DNA of 64,000 nt from the NCBI RefSeq assembly GCF_003751085.1, contig NZ_RJJY01000001.1, forward strand, positions 5,952,001-6,016,000, read 5' to 3'. The DNA is from Micromonospora sp. Llam0 (lineage in GTDB: Bacteria; Actinomycetota; Actinomycetes; Mycobacteriales; Micromonosporaceae). Below, piece after piece: positions 53,725 through 63,466 of the stretch. Every line of letters begins with the position of its first letter. Within the stretch, counting starts at the first letter, position 1. The position numbers and the translations under genes were made by a program. Below the pieces are notes generated by a model. That model had not been told where the DNA came from. It worked only from the letters and a program-made list of their open reading frames with translations, and did no database searches.

Positions 53725-55224
53725 TCAGTGGCCGACCCTGAGCTGCCCGGCGAGGGTGTCGTGGATCCGGGCGCTGGGCTGGTTGAGCTCGATGATCTCG
53801 ACGCTCTTGCCGCGACTGGCGTACTTGGTGGTGATGGCGTCGAGCGCGGCCACCGACGAGGCGTCCCAGATGTGTGCGTGCGTCATGTCGATGATCACCC
53901 GGTCCGGGTCGCCGGCGTAGTCGAACTGGTAGACGAGGTCGTTGCTGGAGGCGAAGAACAGTTCGCCGTGCACCGAGTAGATCCGGGTAGTGCCGTCGGG
54001 GTCGAGCACGCTGGTGACCTCCACCATGTGCGCGACTCGGCGGGCGAAGATCACCATGGCGACGAGGACACCGATGATGACGCCGATCGCGAGGTTGTGG
54101 GTGATCAGCACTGCGGCGACGGTGGAAACCATCACCGCGAGTTCCCCCCACGGCATCCGCTTCAGCGTGGCCGGGGCGACGCTGTGCCAGTCGAACGTCG
54201 ACACCGCGACGATGATCATCACGGCGACCAGGGCGGCCATCGGGATCCGGGCCACGATGTCGCCCAGGGAGACGACCAGGATCAGCAGGAACACGCCGGA
54301 CAGGAACGTCGACAGCCGGGTCCGGGCACCGGCCGCCTTAACGTTGATCATGGTCTGGCCGATCATGGCGCAGCCACCCATACCGCCGAAGAAACCGGTG
54401 ACGATGTTGGCCACCCCCTGCCCCCACGACTCGCGGGTCTTGTTCGAGTGGGTGTCGGTGATGTCGTCGACCAGCTTCGCGGTCATCAGCGACTCCATCA
54501 GCCCGACCAGGGCGACCCCGAAGGCGTACGGAGCGATCAACTGCAGGGTGGCCCAGGTGTACGGGATCTGCGGCAGACCGAGCACCGGCAGACTGTTCGG
54601 CAGTGAGCCCTGGTCACCGACGGTCGGCACGGCGAAACCGGCGACGACCGTGACGACGGTCAGCACGACGATCGCGACCAGCGGCGCGGGCACCGCCTTC
54701 GTCAGCCGGGGCAGCCCGACCATGATCACCAACGCGACGGCGACCATCGGATAGACCAGCCACGGCACCCCGATCAGGTACGGAACCTGCGCGGCGAAGA
54801 TCAGGATCGCGAGGGCGTTGACGAAGCCGACCATCACGCTGCGCGGGATGAACCGCATCAGCCGGGCGACGCCGAGCGCGGCGAGCAGCACCTGCAGCAT
54901 CCCGCCGAGGATCACCGCCGCCAGCAGATAGCCGAGCCCGTGGTCGCGGGCCAACGGGGCGACGATCAACGCGATCGCGCCGGTCGCCGCGGAGATCATC
55001 GCCGGCCGGCCGCCGCAGATGGCGATGGTCACCGCCATGGTGAACGAGGCGAACAGCCCGACCCGGGGGTCGACCCCGGCCAGGATCGAGAACGAGATCG
55101 CCTCCGGGATCAGCGCGAGGGCCACCACCAGGCCGGCGAGGACCTCGGTACGGAACACCTTCGGCGACAACCACGACGGGCGGGACAGACGCGGCCGGAA
55201 CGCCGCAGGGGAGAACGCAGACAT
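53725..55224 (-). CDS. SulP-family anion permease with STAS domain
   Basis: The ATG at 55224 gives 499 residues: about ten to twelve membrane helices (FRTEVLAGLVVALALIPEA is the SulP opening; NIVTGFFGGMGGCAMIGQT a core motif) and a C-terminal STAS domain (about 395-499; DPDRVIIDMTHAHIWDASSV). Substrate may be sulfate or bicarbonate. The STAS domain places it in the SulP family; no carbonic anhydrase is adjacent. Confidence 0.88.
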   Translation of the reverse strand: MSAFSPAAFRPRLSRPSWLSPKVFRTEVLAGLVVALALIPEAISFSILAGVDPRVGLFASFTMAVTIAICGGRPAMISAATGAIALIVAPLARDHGLGYLLAAVILGGMLQVLLAALGVARLMRFIPRSVMVGFVNALAILIFAAQVPYLIGVPWLVYPMVAVALVIMVGLPRLTKAVPAPLVAIVVLTVVTVVAGFAVPTVGDQGSLPNSLPVLGLPQIPYTWATLQLIAPYAFGVALVGLMESLMTAKLVDDITDTHSNKTRESWGQGVANIVTGFFGGMGGCAMIGQTMINVKAAGARTRLSTFLSGVFLLILVVSLGDIVARIPMAALVAVMIIVAVSTFDWHSVAPATLKRMPWGELAVMVSTVAAVLITHNLAIGVIIGVLVAMVIFARRVAHMVEVTSVLDPDGTTRIYSVHGELFFASSNDLVYQFDYAGDPDRVIIDMTHAHIWDASSVAALDAITTKYASRGKSVEIIELNQPSARIHDTLAGQLRVGH

Positions 55225-55662
55225 ACAGCCTTTTCCGATCAGGGCGCGCGGCGGCGCGCAGGGGTCTCGTGACGGGATCCGCAGACCAGCACCGATCCCG
55301 GTGATCATGGCGGCACGATCCGTCACGATCACGATGACCCGAGAAGATGACCTGGTTGTTTCCTGGCGTCGTCGCCTCGGAAACCATCCCCCGCCGTGCT
55401 GGTCGAACAGCACGGGCAGCAGGGGTGAATCTACCGTTGCGGAAGGGTAGGGATGGCGCAGAGTGGCAATCGTCACCATTGGCGGATGGTGAAGCCGCGG
55501 CGGCGACGGGGTGCCGAACCTGTCCCGCCCCGGTCGCCGAGCAGCCCTCGGACTCTACCCTGACGTCACGGTACCCTGGCGGACAGGCGTCTTGCGCCGG
55601 CACCCGGCCCTGGCGAGCAGGACGTTCGAGTCGTTCCACGGCAACCTGATCCGGAGATTGCT
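55225..55662. other. Divergent intergenic region between SulP and HelD-like genes
   Basis: 438 bases with GC-rich sequence and no convincing gene. I looked for the inverted repeat known as the rifamycin-associated element before HelR-type genes and did not find a match. It must contain both promoters. Confidence 0.4.
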
Positions 55663-57825
55663 TTGACAGACGCGCAGCCACGAGACGAAGAACAAGAGCG
55701 CAGGCATCTGGCCGAGACGGTCCGGCTGCTGACGACGGAGCTTGATCGTTTCACCACCACCATCGGCAGTTCCGCCAGCGCCATCCGGGCGCAGAAGGAG
55801 CAGATGTGGGCGAACTGGCGCGACATGGATGGTGCCGAGAAGGCCAACGTCCGCGTCGAAGTAAACACCTCCGTCGCCTTGGCTGACCATGCCGTGACAG
55901 CGCGAAAGCGGATCCAGCGGCTGCTGGCGACTCCCTACTTCGGGCGCGTCGACTTCCATGTGCGAGGCGCAGCCGACGCCAGCGCCCACTACATCGGGGT
56001 GCACAATCTGACGGACCCGAGAACGCAGCAGATAGTAGTACACGACTGGCGCGCCCCTGTGTCCAGCCTTTACTACGACTTCGAATCAGGGGACGCGCAC
56101 TTCGAGGCACCTCAAGGGATCATCCACGGCGAGATCATCGGCAAGCGCCAGTACAAGATCCGGGATGGGCACCTGGAATACATGTTCGAAAGCGCGCTGA
56201 ACATCGGCGACGACGTCTTGCAGCGGGAGCTCAGTCAATCCGCCGACGACAAGATGAAGAACATTGTTGCCACCATCCAGCGCGAGCAGAACGCGGTGAT
56301 CCGGAACGAGACCGCCCAGATACTTATCCTGCAGGGCGTGGCCGGCTCCGGAAAGACATCGATCGCCCTACACCGGGTGGCGTTTTTGCTCTACCGCTTC
56401 AAAGACACCCTTTCGTCCGACAACGTGATGATCCTCTCCCCCAACAAGGTCTTCGGTGACTACATCGCCAACGTCCTCCCCGAGTTGGGGGAAGAGCAGA
56501 TAGCTGAGATCGACTTCGGAACGATCGCGGACAGGTTTCTCGCGAAGATCACCGACTACGAGACCTTTAGCGAACAGGTCGCCAACCTACTCGATCACGC
56601 CGACGAAGCGGCGACCGAGCGCATACGTTACAAGGCGACGCCGGAGTTCGTCGCCGATCTTGGAGCGTGGATCGACTCACGTGCCGACGAAGACTTCACG
56701 CCTCGCGAGATCGAGCAGAAGAACGAACGGCTCTCAGCGAGGTGGGTTGCAGCCACCTTCGCAGATGCACCGACACTTCCGATCTTCACGCGGCTCGATC
56801 TGCTGACCAACAGCGCCGTCCATCTGTTCAAGCAGCGGGTGCTGGACAGAGGCGGCAAATGGACAGCCGCCGACACGGCCAGCATCCGCAGGCAGGTCCG
56901 CGCCATGTTCCCACACAAAGACGCACTCGCGTTGTACAAGGCGTTCTACTCCGACCCAGCCCGCCGCAACCTGTTCAAGCCGCTCGGCCGGAAAAAGATT
57001 GAATATGCCGATGTCTTTCCCCTGATCTACACCATGATCAGGACAGCTCGCCAGGAGAATTACGGCAGAATCTTGCATCTCGTGGTTGACGAGATGCAGG
57101 ACTACACACCCATCCAGTACGCCGTGGTCCGCGAACTGTTCTCCTGTAAAATGACGATCCTGGGAGACTCCAACCAGTCGGTGAATCCGTTCAGTTCGTC
57201 CACGCCTGCGACGATCCACAACATCTTCCCGGAGGCTGACTGTCTCGAGTTGCGCAAGAGCTACCGGTCGACAATCGAGATCACGAATTTCGCCCAGCAT
57301 ATCTCCAGAAACAGCAAGACCATACCTATCGAGCGCCACGGGCGTCCGCCCCAGATTATTAGCTGCGCAGACCCCAAGGACCAGGAGTCACGGGTCCTGG
57401 CTCTCGTCGAGGAACACCAGCGCACCACACATCGATCCATGGGGATAATCTGCAAGACCGCCCCTCAGGCTGAAGAAATTCATCGCGCGCTGTCGGCGGC
57501 CGGCGTCGAACTGACTTTTCTTGACTACGACAGCACGGAGTTCGTTGGCGGCATCATCGTCACCACAGCACATATATCGAAAGGACTAGAGTTCGATTCA
57601 GTCATCGTCCCTAACGTGAGCGACGCGAACTACTCCAACGACATGGACAGAAGCATGCTCTACATCGCGTGTACCAGGGCGATGCACGAACTCCACCTGA
57701 CTCACCACGGGCCCGTCTCACGCTTCCTACGATTCGCCGACGAGCACCCGGGTACCGGCACAACCGACGTCAACGCCGACGCTGCGGAGATCCACAACCG
57801 CGCGCCCGGCGTCCAGGTGGGCTGA
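55663..57825 (+). CDS. HelD/HelR-type UvrD-like ATPase acting on RNA polymerase
   Basis: A TTG at 55663 gives 720 residues. An N-terminal helical arm (about 1-130, with the long coiled segment of HelD proteins) precedes a superfamily 1 helicase core: Walker A GVAGSGKT (225-232), VVDEMQDYTPIQYAV (Walker B), GDSNQSVNP and YIACTRAM near the C-terminus. HelD proteins recycle stalled RNA polymerase and in actinobacteria can confer rifamycin tolerance. Codons are less GC-rich than in neighbours (many A/T third positions), which suggests recent acquisition. Confidence 0.82.
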   Translation: MTDAQPRDEEQERRHLAETVRLLTTELDRFTTTIGSSASAIRAQKEQMWANWRDMDGAEKANVRVEVNTSVALADHAVTARKRIQRLLATPYFGRVDFHVRGAADASAHYIGVHNLTDPRTQQIVVHDWRAPVSSLYYDFESGDAHFEAPQGIIHGEIIGKRQYKIRDGHLEYMFESALNIGDDVLQRELSQSADDKMKNIVATIQREQNAVIRNETAQILILQGVAGSGKTSIALHRVAFLLYRFKDTLSSDNVMILSPNKVFGDYIANVLPELGEEQIAEIDFGTIADRFLAKITDYETFSEQVANLLDHADEAATERIRYKATPEFVADLGAWIDSRADEDFTPREIEQKNERLSARWVAATFADAPTLPIFTRLDLLTNSAVHLFKQRVLDRGGKWTAADTASIRRQVRAMFPHKDALALYKAFYSDPARRNLFKPLGRKKIEYADVFPLIYTMIRTARQENYGRILHLVVDEMQDYTPIQYAVVRELFSCKMTILGDSNQSVNPFSSSTPATIHNIFPEADCLELRKSYRSTIEITNFAQHISRNSKTIPIERHGRPPQIISCADPKDQESRVLALVEEHQRTTHRSMGIICKTAPQAEEIHRALSAAGVELTFLDYDSTEFVGGIIVTTAHISKGLEFDSVIVPNVSDANYSNDMDRSMLYIACTRAMHELHLTHHGPVSRFLRFADEHPGTGTTDVNADAAEIHNRAPGVQVG

Positions 57826-57877
57826 CGGTACTCGGCGTGCTGCCTGGCACGCGGCCGCTGCCTGGCACGCGGGACGG

Positions 57878-58900
57878 TCAGCTGCCGTCGACCGGACCGC
57901 CCGGGGTGACCGCCGCCAGCGCACTCGCCACGTGCCACAGCCGCCGGGTGTCCGCCACCCGCAGCCCCCACAACACCGGCAGGCCCTGCTCCCCGCACCG
58001 GGCGCCGCACACCGCAGCCGCCATGGCCGCGATCGTGTCGGTGTCCCCGCCGACCCGGATGGCCGATCGGACGACGTCGTGCGGCCGCTGCGGGCCGGCC
58101 AGGAACACGGCCAGCGCCGCCGGCACCGACTCGACAGCGGCGACTCCGTTGCCGACCGCCTCGGCGATCTCCGCCGGGGTCGCCCGTCGCCGGGCCAGTG
58201 CCCGCACGATGGACAACGCGGCCCGGAACTGCGGCGTCTGTAGCTGCGCGGCGACCGCCGCGATGAGCAGGTCGGCGTCGATCGGCGTGTCCTGGCGAGA
58301 TCTGGCCGCGACCGCGACCGCCACCGCCTGTGCGACGGCACCGTCCTGAGCCAGTGGATGAGCATGGGTGATCTCGGCGGTGCGACGGGCGCGGCGCGCC
58401 ACCTCGGCCAGTGGCAGACCCGGTAACAGACCGACCGGGGCGACCCGCATCGCGGCCCCGTTACCGTAGGAGCCCGCACCGCCGAAGGCCCCCCGTGACG
58501 TCGCCACCCAGGATTCACCGGCGACGATACGGCCGAACTGTTCGGCCACCCCGGCGCCGTACCCGAGGTCGGGGCGGGCGGACCACTCGGCCGCGAACGC
58601 CGCAGCCAGCTGGTCCTGGTCGACGTCCCCACCTCGGCGCACCAGGTGCTCCGCCAGGGCCAGGGTCAACGCGGTGTCGTCGGTCCATCGCAACTGGGGC
58701 GGTGTCTCCAGCAGGTGATCCACCGCGGCCTCGTCCACCGCCGTCACGCCCTCGAAAGGAGCGCCCAGCCCGTCGGCACAGGCGCTGAGCAGGATCGCAC
58801 CACGGACCCGCAGCGACCATGGGTCGGGCCCACTGGCCGGCAGGTCCAGCCCGCTGGCCGGCGTCGCTGGCGACACCGGCTCGTCCTCCCGAAACGCCAC
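57878..58900 (-). CDS. ADP-ribosylglycohydrolase family protein
   Basis: 340 residues of the DraG/ARH fold. Metal-binding motifs RWTDDTALTLALAEHL (about 70-85) and the C-terminal VGGDTDTIAAMAAAVCGA are both present, with RGAILLSACADGLGAPFEG at the N-terminus. It would remove ADP-ribose from protein or DNA or hydrolyse related substrates. The gene stands alone, tail-to-tail with the HelD-like gene. Confidence 0.88.
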   Translation of the reverse strand: MAFREDEPVSPATPASGLDLPASGPDPWSLRVRGAILLSACADGLGAPFEGVTAVDEAAVDHLLETPPQLRWTDDTALTLALAEHLVRRGGDVDQDQLAAAFAAEWSARPDLGYGAGVAEQFGRIVAGESWVATSRGAFGGAGSYGNGAAMRVAPVGLLPGLPLAEVARRARRTAEITHAHPLAQDGAVAQAVAVAVAARSRQDTPIDADLLIAAVAAQLQTPQFRAALSIVRALARRRATPAEIAEAVGNGVAAVESVPAALAVFLAGPQRPHDVVRSAIRVGGDTDTIAAMAAAVCGARCGEQGLPVLWGLRVADTRRLWHVASALAAVTPGGPVDGS

Positions 58901-59141
58901 CTCGGCATCCTACCCTCACGCGAAGGTAGAGTCCCGCCCGTCCCGCCCGGCACGTCGGTTCGATCCGGCACCATCGGCTCTGTTAGCCGCACCACTGGGC
59001 GCCACCCACAAGGCTTCCCGCACGTTAGGTTCGAGATGGTGGCCGCAGGGCCCGACCGCTGACCGCCCGGCGCCGCAGTTGGCATTGAAGCCGCACGTCC
59101 GACACCCCGACTCCGCGGTGTTCCCGACCGAGGAATGGACC

Positions 59142-60461
59142 GTGACCAGCAACCGCGAGCCCTCTTCGTCGGAGTCGACCGCCGCGCCGCCGGTGCGCTT
59201 CCACGGCTGGCGCATCGTCGGGTACGCCAGCGTCGCGCTCGCGATGACCGCCCCCGGCCAGACCCTCGCCGTGTCGGCGTTCATCGACCCGATGATCGCC
59301 GACCTGGGAATGACCCGGTCCACCGTCTCCACGGCCTACCTGGTCGGCACCCTCGCCGGTGCCGCCGCACTGCCCGGCATCGGCATCCTGATCGACCGCT
59401 ACGGTGTCCGCCGCTGCATGGCGGTCATCGGCGCGGTGTTCGGCACCGTACTCATCGCTCTCTCGCTCGTCACCGGGATCGTCGGCCTGACCGCCGGATT
59501 CGTCGGCATCCGCCTCGCCGGCCAAGGCGCCCTCGGCATCGCCGCCACCACCGTCACCGCGCACTGGTTCCTACGCCGACGCGGCACCGCCCTCGCCATC
59601 GTCTCCGCCGTCGGCACCACCGGTATCTCCCTGGCACCGCTCCTCCTCGAACGCCTCATCGCACTCCAGGGCTGGCGCACCGCGTGGCTGATCGAAGGGC
59701 TGGTGGTCTGGGCCGTCGTCATCCCCATCGCCCTGCTCGGCATCCGCGACCGGCCCGCCGACGTTGGCCAGTTCGTCGACGGCCAGCCACCCACCAGGGC
59801 CGGCGGGGACAGCGGACCGGTCGGCGTTACCCGGGCCAGGGCGCTGCGGACGCCGTACTTCTGGATCCTCGCCGCAGCGGTCGCCACCGCCGGCATGCTC
59901 ACCACCGCCGTCGGCTTCCACCAGATCAGCCTGCTCACCGAACGAGGACTGAGCACCACCGCCGCAGCCGCGAACTTCCTGCCGCAGACCGTCGCCGGAC
60001 TCGCCGCCACCCTGCTGGTCGGCCCGCTCGTCGACGGCCGGCACCCGCGCGCCCTGCTCGCGGTCGCGATGGCCGGCCTCGGTACGGCGCTGACCTGGGC
60101 GACGCTGGTCACGCCAGGCTGGTCCGCGATCGGCTTCGGCGTCGCGATCGGGGCCGCCTCCGCCGCCATCCGTACGGTGGAGACCGCGCTCACGCCCCGG
60201 CTGTTCGGCACCGCCCACCTGGGTGCCATCCGGGGTCTGCTGACCGCGATCACCGTCGGCTCCACCGCCTTCGGTCCGCTGCTGTTCGCCCTGGTCCACG
60301 ACGCCACCGGCGGCTACCAGGCCGCCCTGCTCGGCTGCGCCGCGCTACCGGTGGCGGTCGGGCTCGCCGCCCTGGCCACCCCACTACCCACACCCCCCGC
60401 CAACGGCGGCGCACCCACGCCGGCCCGATCGACCACCACCAGCGGCGGACGCGACGGCTGA
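59142..60461 (+). CDS. MFS transporter (oxalate/formate- or monocarboxylate-like)
   Basis: A GTG at 59142 with GAGGAA upstream gives 439 residues with about 12 membrane helices and the loop DRYGVRRCMAVIG. The arrangement GWRIVGYASVALAM, MTRSTVSTAYLVGTLAGA resembles monocarboxylate-type MFS proteins. It is isolated; no partner gene reveals the substrate. Confidence 0.75.
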   Translation: MTSNREPSSSESTAAPPVRFHGWRIVGYASVALAMTAPGQTLAVSAFIDPMIADLGMTRSTVSTAYLVGTLAGAAALPGIGILIDRYGVRRCMAVIGAVFGTVLIALSLVTGIVGLTAGFVGIRLAGQGALGIAATTVTAHWFLRRRGTALAIVSAVGTTGISLAPLLLERLIALQGWRTAWLIEGLVVWAVVIPIALLGIRDRPADVGQFVDGQPPTRAGGDSGPVGVTRARALRTPYFWILAAAVATAGMLTTAVGFHQISLLTERGLSTTAAAANFLPQTVAGLAATLLVGPLVDGRHPRALLAVAMAGLGTALTWATLVTPGWSAIGFGVAIGAASAAIRTVETALTPRLFGTAHLGAIRGLLTAITVGSTAFGPLLFALVHDATGGYQAALLGCAALPVAVGLAALATPLPTPPANGGAPTPARSTTTSGGRDG

Positions 60462-60566
60462 CCTCCGGTCGGTCGTCGATGCGCCCCTTGCCAAGCCTCG
60501 GACCACCGGCCGAGAAAATCTGGTCTCCGTCGACTAGACATTCTCGGTGCGGCTGGGTAGTGTTAC

Positions 60567-60583
60567 CTCCGTTGACAACGGAG
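60567..60583. promoter_or_regulatory. Palindrome CTCCGTTGACAACGGAG
   Basis: Exact 8-base arms around one base, containing TTGACA on the plus strand. TTACC and GGTAA flank it and extend the symmetry loosely. A dimeric regulator overlapping a -35 is plausible. Confidence 0.4.
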
Positions 60584-60696
60584 ATCGGTAAAAGACGCCG
60601 ACGAGACAGGCCGAGGGTCAAGCATGGCCCGGTTCCCTTCGTGGCCCCCTCGGTAACTGCGGTGGAACCACATCACCGCATGCAGTAGGGCAAGTG

Positions 60697-60730
60697 CAGG
60701 TCAAGACCTTGACGTAACTCCAGGTCAAGG
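60697..60730. promoter_or_regulatory. MerR-type operator candidates
   Basis: CAGGTCAAG occurs at 60697-60705 and 60721-60729, 24 bases apart. An inverted copy, CCTTGAC, lies between them at 60707-60713. Paired CTTGAC/GTCAAG elements are typical of MerR-family operators. The MerR gene starts about 390 bases downstream, so this may be the site of another gene's promoter. Confidence 0.35.
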
Positions 60731-61068
60731 CAGCGCAGGCAGGGCCGATGCAGGTTCGGGGCTCCGCCTGATGTGGGACAGATCCGCCGCACGTGTACGG
60801 GGTCGTGAAGTTGCGTGGGCCCCGACACCGGCGGTCAGTGCCAGGTAAAGGCAACAGAGGAAAGGGAGGGCGGTACGCCGTTGGATCGCCCGCCGGCAGG
60901 ACGTAGTCGCAGTCCTGCCGCGGACACCGTAGTCCCATCGAACGTGAGGTGGTGGTCTCCGGTCACGCTTATGCGATCCTCGCATCCCCTGTCGCAGATG
61001 GCGGCACGGTGCGGAAGCGAGAACCCGACGAACCTGTCGGTAGATGGTGTATTCAACCCGTAACCCTG

Positions 61069-61095
61069 GGCCCCGGCGCGCTCTGCGCCGGGGCC
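61069..61095. terminator. 11-bp perfect hairpin before MerR gene
   Basis: GGCCCCGGCGC (61069-61079) and GCGCCGGGGCC (61085-61095) enclose GCTCT. It ends 12 bases before the ribosome binding site of the MerR gene. It is either a terminator of upstream transcription or a 5' leader structure. Confidence 0.5.
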
Positions 61096-61117
61096 CTCGT
61101 TCATGAAAGAGGTATGC

Positions 61118-61429
61118 ATGGCCCCACCCGACGACATGCTCGACGACGACGACTACCCCGCCTACACCATGGGCCGAGCCGCCGAGATCGTAGGCACCTC
61201 GCAGGACTTCCTGCGCCGCCTCGACGAAGCGAAACTGATCATCCCGTTCCGCTCCCCCGGCGGGCACCGCCGCTACTCCCGCTACCAACTGCGCCTGGCC
61301 GCACGAGCCCGGGAGATGGTCGACCACGGCACCGCCCTCGAAGCCGCCTGCCGGATCATCGTCCTCGAAGACCAACTCGAGGAAGCCCTCCAGCACAACC
61401 AGCGCCGCCAGCAAGCCGGCACCGCCTGA
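61118..61429 (+). CDS. MerR-family transcriptional regulator (small)
   Basis: An ATG at 61118 four bases after AAAGAGGT gives 103 residues. The winged HTH is visible (YTMGRAAEIVGTSQDFLRRLDEA, PFRSPGGHRRYSRYQL), followed by a short helix with LEAACRIIVLEDQLEEAL. No effector domain is present, so it is of the HspR-like or BldC-like short class. Confidence 0.82.
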   Translation: MAPPDDMLDDDDYPAYTMGRAAEIVGTSQDFLRRLDEAKLIIPFRSPGGHRRYSRYQLRLAARAREMVDHGTALEAACRIIVLEDQLEEALQHNQRRQQAGTA

Positions 61430-61632
61430 CCCCACGCCCTCACGGTCCTTCTCCCCCACGAGAGGGACCGTCGGTCGTACCCGAATCCCGTCGCCGGACC
61501 GCACAGTTGCGGGGCCTCGCCTGTCGCGTGGCGCGTTGACGTCGCCGAGTTCGGCACTGCGGCGCCGGCCGAAGTGGATGACGGTATCGGCTGCCTCGTG
61601 GCGACCACCTCGTCCACCACCGCCCAACCCGA

Positions 61633-62979
61633 CTACGCCCAACCGGCGCAGGTGCCATCCGCCGATGTCAGCAGCGCAAAGGTAGCTGATGGGCAGGGCG
61701 GCAGTGTGCCACTCATTGACATCCTCTCCGCCCTAAACTGAAGGACGGAGATTCCCTCCACGCTGCGCGTGGAACACGCAGCGTCCGGGTGGGTTACCGC
61801 TTCACTGCGCACCGCCGGGACAAGTCCCGGTCTTACGTGCGCTCGACGGTCGTTGAAGTCCGCCTGTCCGGCGGCCTTGATGTTGATGGCGGCGTTGATG
61901 TCCCGGTCGTGGTGACTGCCGCACGGGCAGTCCCACTCCCGGACGTTCAACGCGATCTTCTCGTTGATCCGGCCGCAGTCGCAGCACATCCGGGTGGACG
62001 GGAGCCACCGGTCCACCCGGGCGAACGCGCGCCCGTACCGCTTCCCCTTGTACTCCAGCATGCCGGTGAAGGCGGCCCAGCCCGCATCGTGCACGGACTT
62101 CGCCAGCCGAGTCCGGCCGAGACCAACAACGCACAGGTCCTCGACGTACACCGCTTGGTTCTCGCGGATGATCGCCGTGGACAGCTTGTGCTGCCAGTCC
62201 CGCCGGGTGTCGGCTACCCGCGCGTGAGCGCGGGCCACCTCGATCACGGCCTTCTTGCGGCGGTTGCTGCCCCTCTGCTTGCGTGAGAGTGCCTGCTGCA
62301 ACCGCTTGAGCTTGCGGGCCGCGCGGCGCAGGAACTTCGGTGCGGTCACCTTCGTGCCGTCGGACATGACCGCGAAGTGGGTCAGGCCCAGATCGATGCC
62401 GATCTCGGAGTCGACCGGCGGCAGCGTCTCGTCCTCGCCGATCCGCACGACGAACGAGGCGAAGTACCGGCCCGCTGTGTCCTTGATCACGGTGACCGAG
62501 GTGGGATCCGACGGCAGGCCGCGCGACCAGCGCACCGGAACGTCGCCGATCCTCGGCAGCCGCAGGCGGCCGTTGTCACAGACCTTGAACCGGGAGTTCT
62601 CCGTGAACCGGATCGCCTGCCGGTTGTCCTTACGGGACCGGTACCGGGGCGGGGCCACCTTGCGGCCCCGGCGTTTGCCGGACAGCGAGTTGAACAAGTT
62701 GCGGTACGCGGTGTTCAGATCGGCGAGGGCCTGCTGCAACACCACGGCCGACACCTCACCCAGCCAGGCCCGGTCCTCGCTGGCCTTGGCCGCTGTGATG
62801 ACCAACTTCGACAGGTCGCCGTCGGAGATGTACTTCTCGCCCGCCTCGCGGGCCTGCTGACGCAGCCTGAGTCCGTCGTTGAAAACCACCCGGGCACACC
62901 CGAACGCCTGCGCCAGCGCGGTGCGCTGGGCGGCGTCCGGGGTGATCCGGTAGTTGTAACGGAGCTGCACGGCCATCAC
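61633..62979 (-). CDS. tnpB: IS605-type TnpB RNA-guided nuclease
   Basis: 448 residues, full length. The N-terminal helical/beta-barrel part (1-180) is followed by split RuvC motifs: IGIDLGLTHFAVMSDG (Asp196), VYVEDLCVVGLG (Glu280) and HHDRDINAAINI (Asp360). A zinc finger of CCDCG...CPCG type (332-353) lies between the last two. All catalytic residues are present, so it should be active with its guide RNA. The C-terminus extends past the element's right-end hairpin (61726-61750) into flanking DNA. Confidence 0.9.
   Translation of the reverse strand: MMAVQLRYNYRITPDAAQRTALAQAFGCARVVFNDGLRLRQQAREAGEKYISDGDLSKLVITAAKASEDRAWLGEVSAVVLQQALADLNTAYRNLFNSLSGKRRGRKVAPPRYRSRKDNRQAIRFTENSRFKVCDNGRLRLPRIGDVPVRWSRGLPSDPTSVTVIKDTAGRYFASFVVRIGEDETLPPVDSEIGIDLGLTHFAVMSDGTKVTAPKFLRRAARKLKRLQQALSRKQRGSNRRKKAVIEVARAHARVADTRRDWQHKLSTAIIRENQAVYVEDLCVVGLGRTRLAKSVHDAGWAAFTGMLEYKGKRYGRAFARVDRWLPSTRMCCDCGRINEKIALNVREWDCPCGSHHDRDINAAINIKAAGQADFNDRRAHVRPGLVPAVRSEAVTHPDAACSTRSVEGISVLQFRAERMSMSGTLPPCPSATFALLTSADGTCAGWA
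61726..61750. repeat. Right-end subterminal hairpin of the IS605 element
   Basis: CTCCGCCCT pairs with AGGACGGAG (one mismatch) around AAACTGA. It lies at the tnpB 3' side and should be part of the guide RNA scaffold; the guide would be encoded just beyond, in DNA below about 61715. Confidence 0.6.
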
Positions 62980-62995
62980 TGTATCATGTTGGTTT

Positions 62996-63466
62996 ATGGT
63001 CGAACTTCAAGGCGTCCGCACCGGCAGGCACTGCACCTTCGCGATGCATGTCCACTTGGTTTTCGTGACGAAGTTCCGACACAACGTGTTCGCCGACCGG
63101 CACCTGACCCGGATGGAGGCGATCATGCGAGACGTGTGCGCCGACTTCGAGGCCGAACTGGTCGAGTTCAACGGCGAGAACAACCACGTCCACCTGCTGG
63201 TCAACTTCCCGCCCAAGGTCGCCGTGGCCAGGCTGGTCAACAGCCTCAAAGGGGTCTCCTCGCGCCGCCTCCGGCAGGAGTTCCCCGACCTGGTGCGCCA
63301 CTACTACCGGGCCAACAAACTCTGGTCCGGCTCGTACTTCGCCGGGTCTGTCGGCGGCGCACCCTTGAGCGTCATCAAGCAGTACATCGAGCAGCAGAAC
63401 CGTCCCGGTCAAGGCACTGCTCGGGCCTGGCGGCCCTCCCAGCGCGGGCCTTCACCCCCGGCCTGA
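62996..63466 (+). CDS. tnpA: IS200/IS605-family Y1 transposase TnpA
   Basis: 156 residues of the HUH single-strand transposase type. The HVH histidines are in ENNHVHLLVN (64 and 66) and the catalytic tyrosine in LSVIKQYIEQQN (Tyr130). The reading frame is intact; its TGA falls in the loop of the left-end hairpin. The last 20 residues are encoded by the terminal repeat and may not matter. Confidence 0.9.
   Translation: MVELQGVRTGRHCTFAMHVHLVFVTKFRHNVFADRHLTRMEAIMRDVCADFEAELVEFNGENNHVHLLVNFPPKVAVARLVNSLKGVSSRRLRQEFPDLVRHYYRANKLWSGSYFAGSVGGAPLSVIKQYIEQQNRPGQGTARAWRPSQRGPSPPA

Larger units (their letters stand above)
60462..61117. other. 656-base regulatory-looking gap upstream of MerR gene
   Basis: No convincing gene. 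It contains the palindrome at 60567-60583, repeated GGTCAAG elements at 60697-60730 and a perfect hairpin at 61069-61095, each listed separately. Short frames (for example 60815-61063) have poor codon bias. Confidence 0.45.

Noticed and set aside
55440..55662. Rifamycin-associated element upstream of the HelD-type gene
   Set aside because: No adequate inverted repeat resembling the element was found.
59135..60688. 517-codon Arg-rich frame overlapping the MFS gene
   Set aside because: Composition (Arg/His/Pro-rich) is that of a shadow frame in high-GC DNA; the other frame has clear membrane helices.
60707..60729. HspR-type HAIR operator
   Set aside because: The spaced CCTTGAC/GTCAAGG elements differ from the HAIR consensus and no chaperone genes are present; kept only as a generic MerR-like site.
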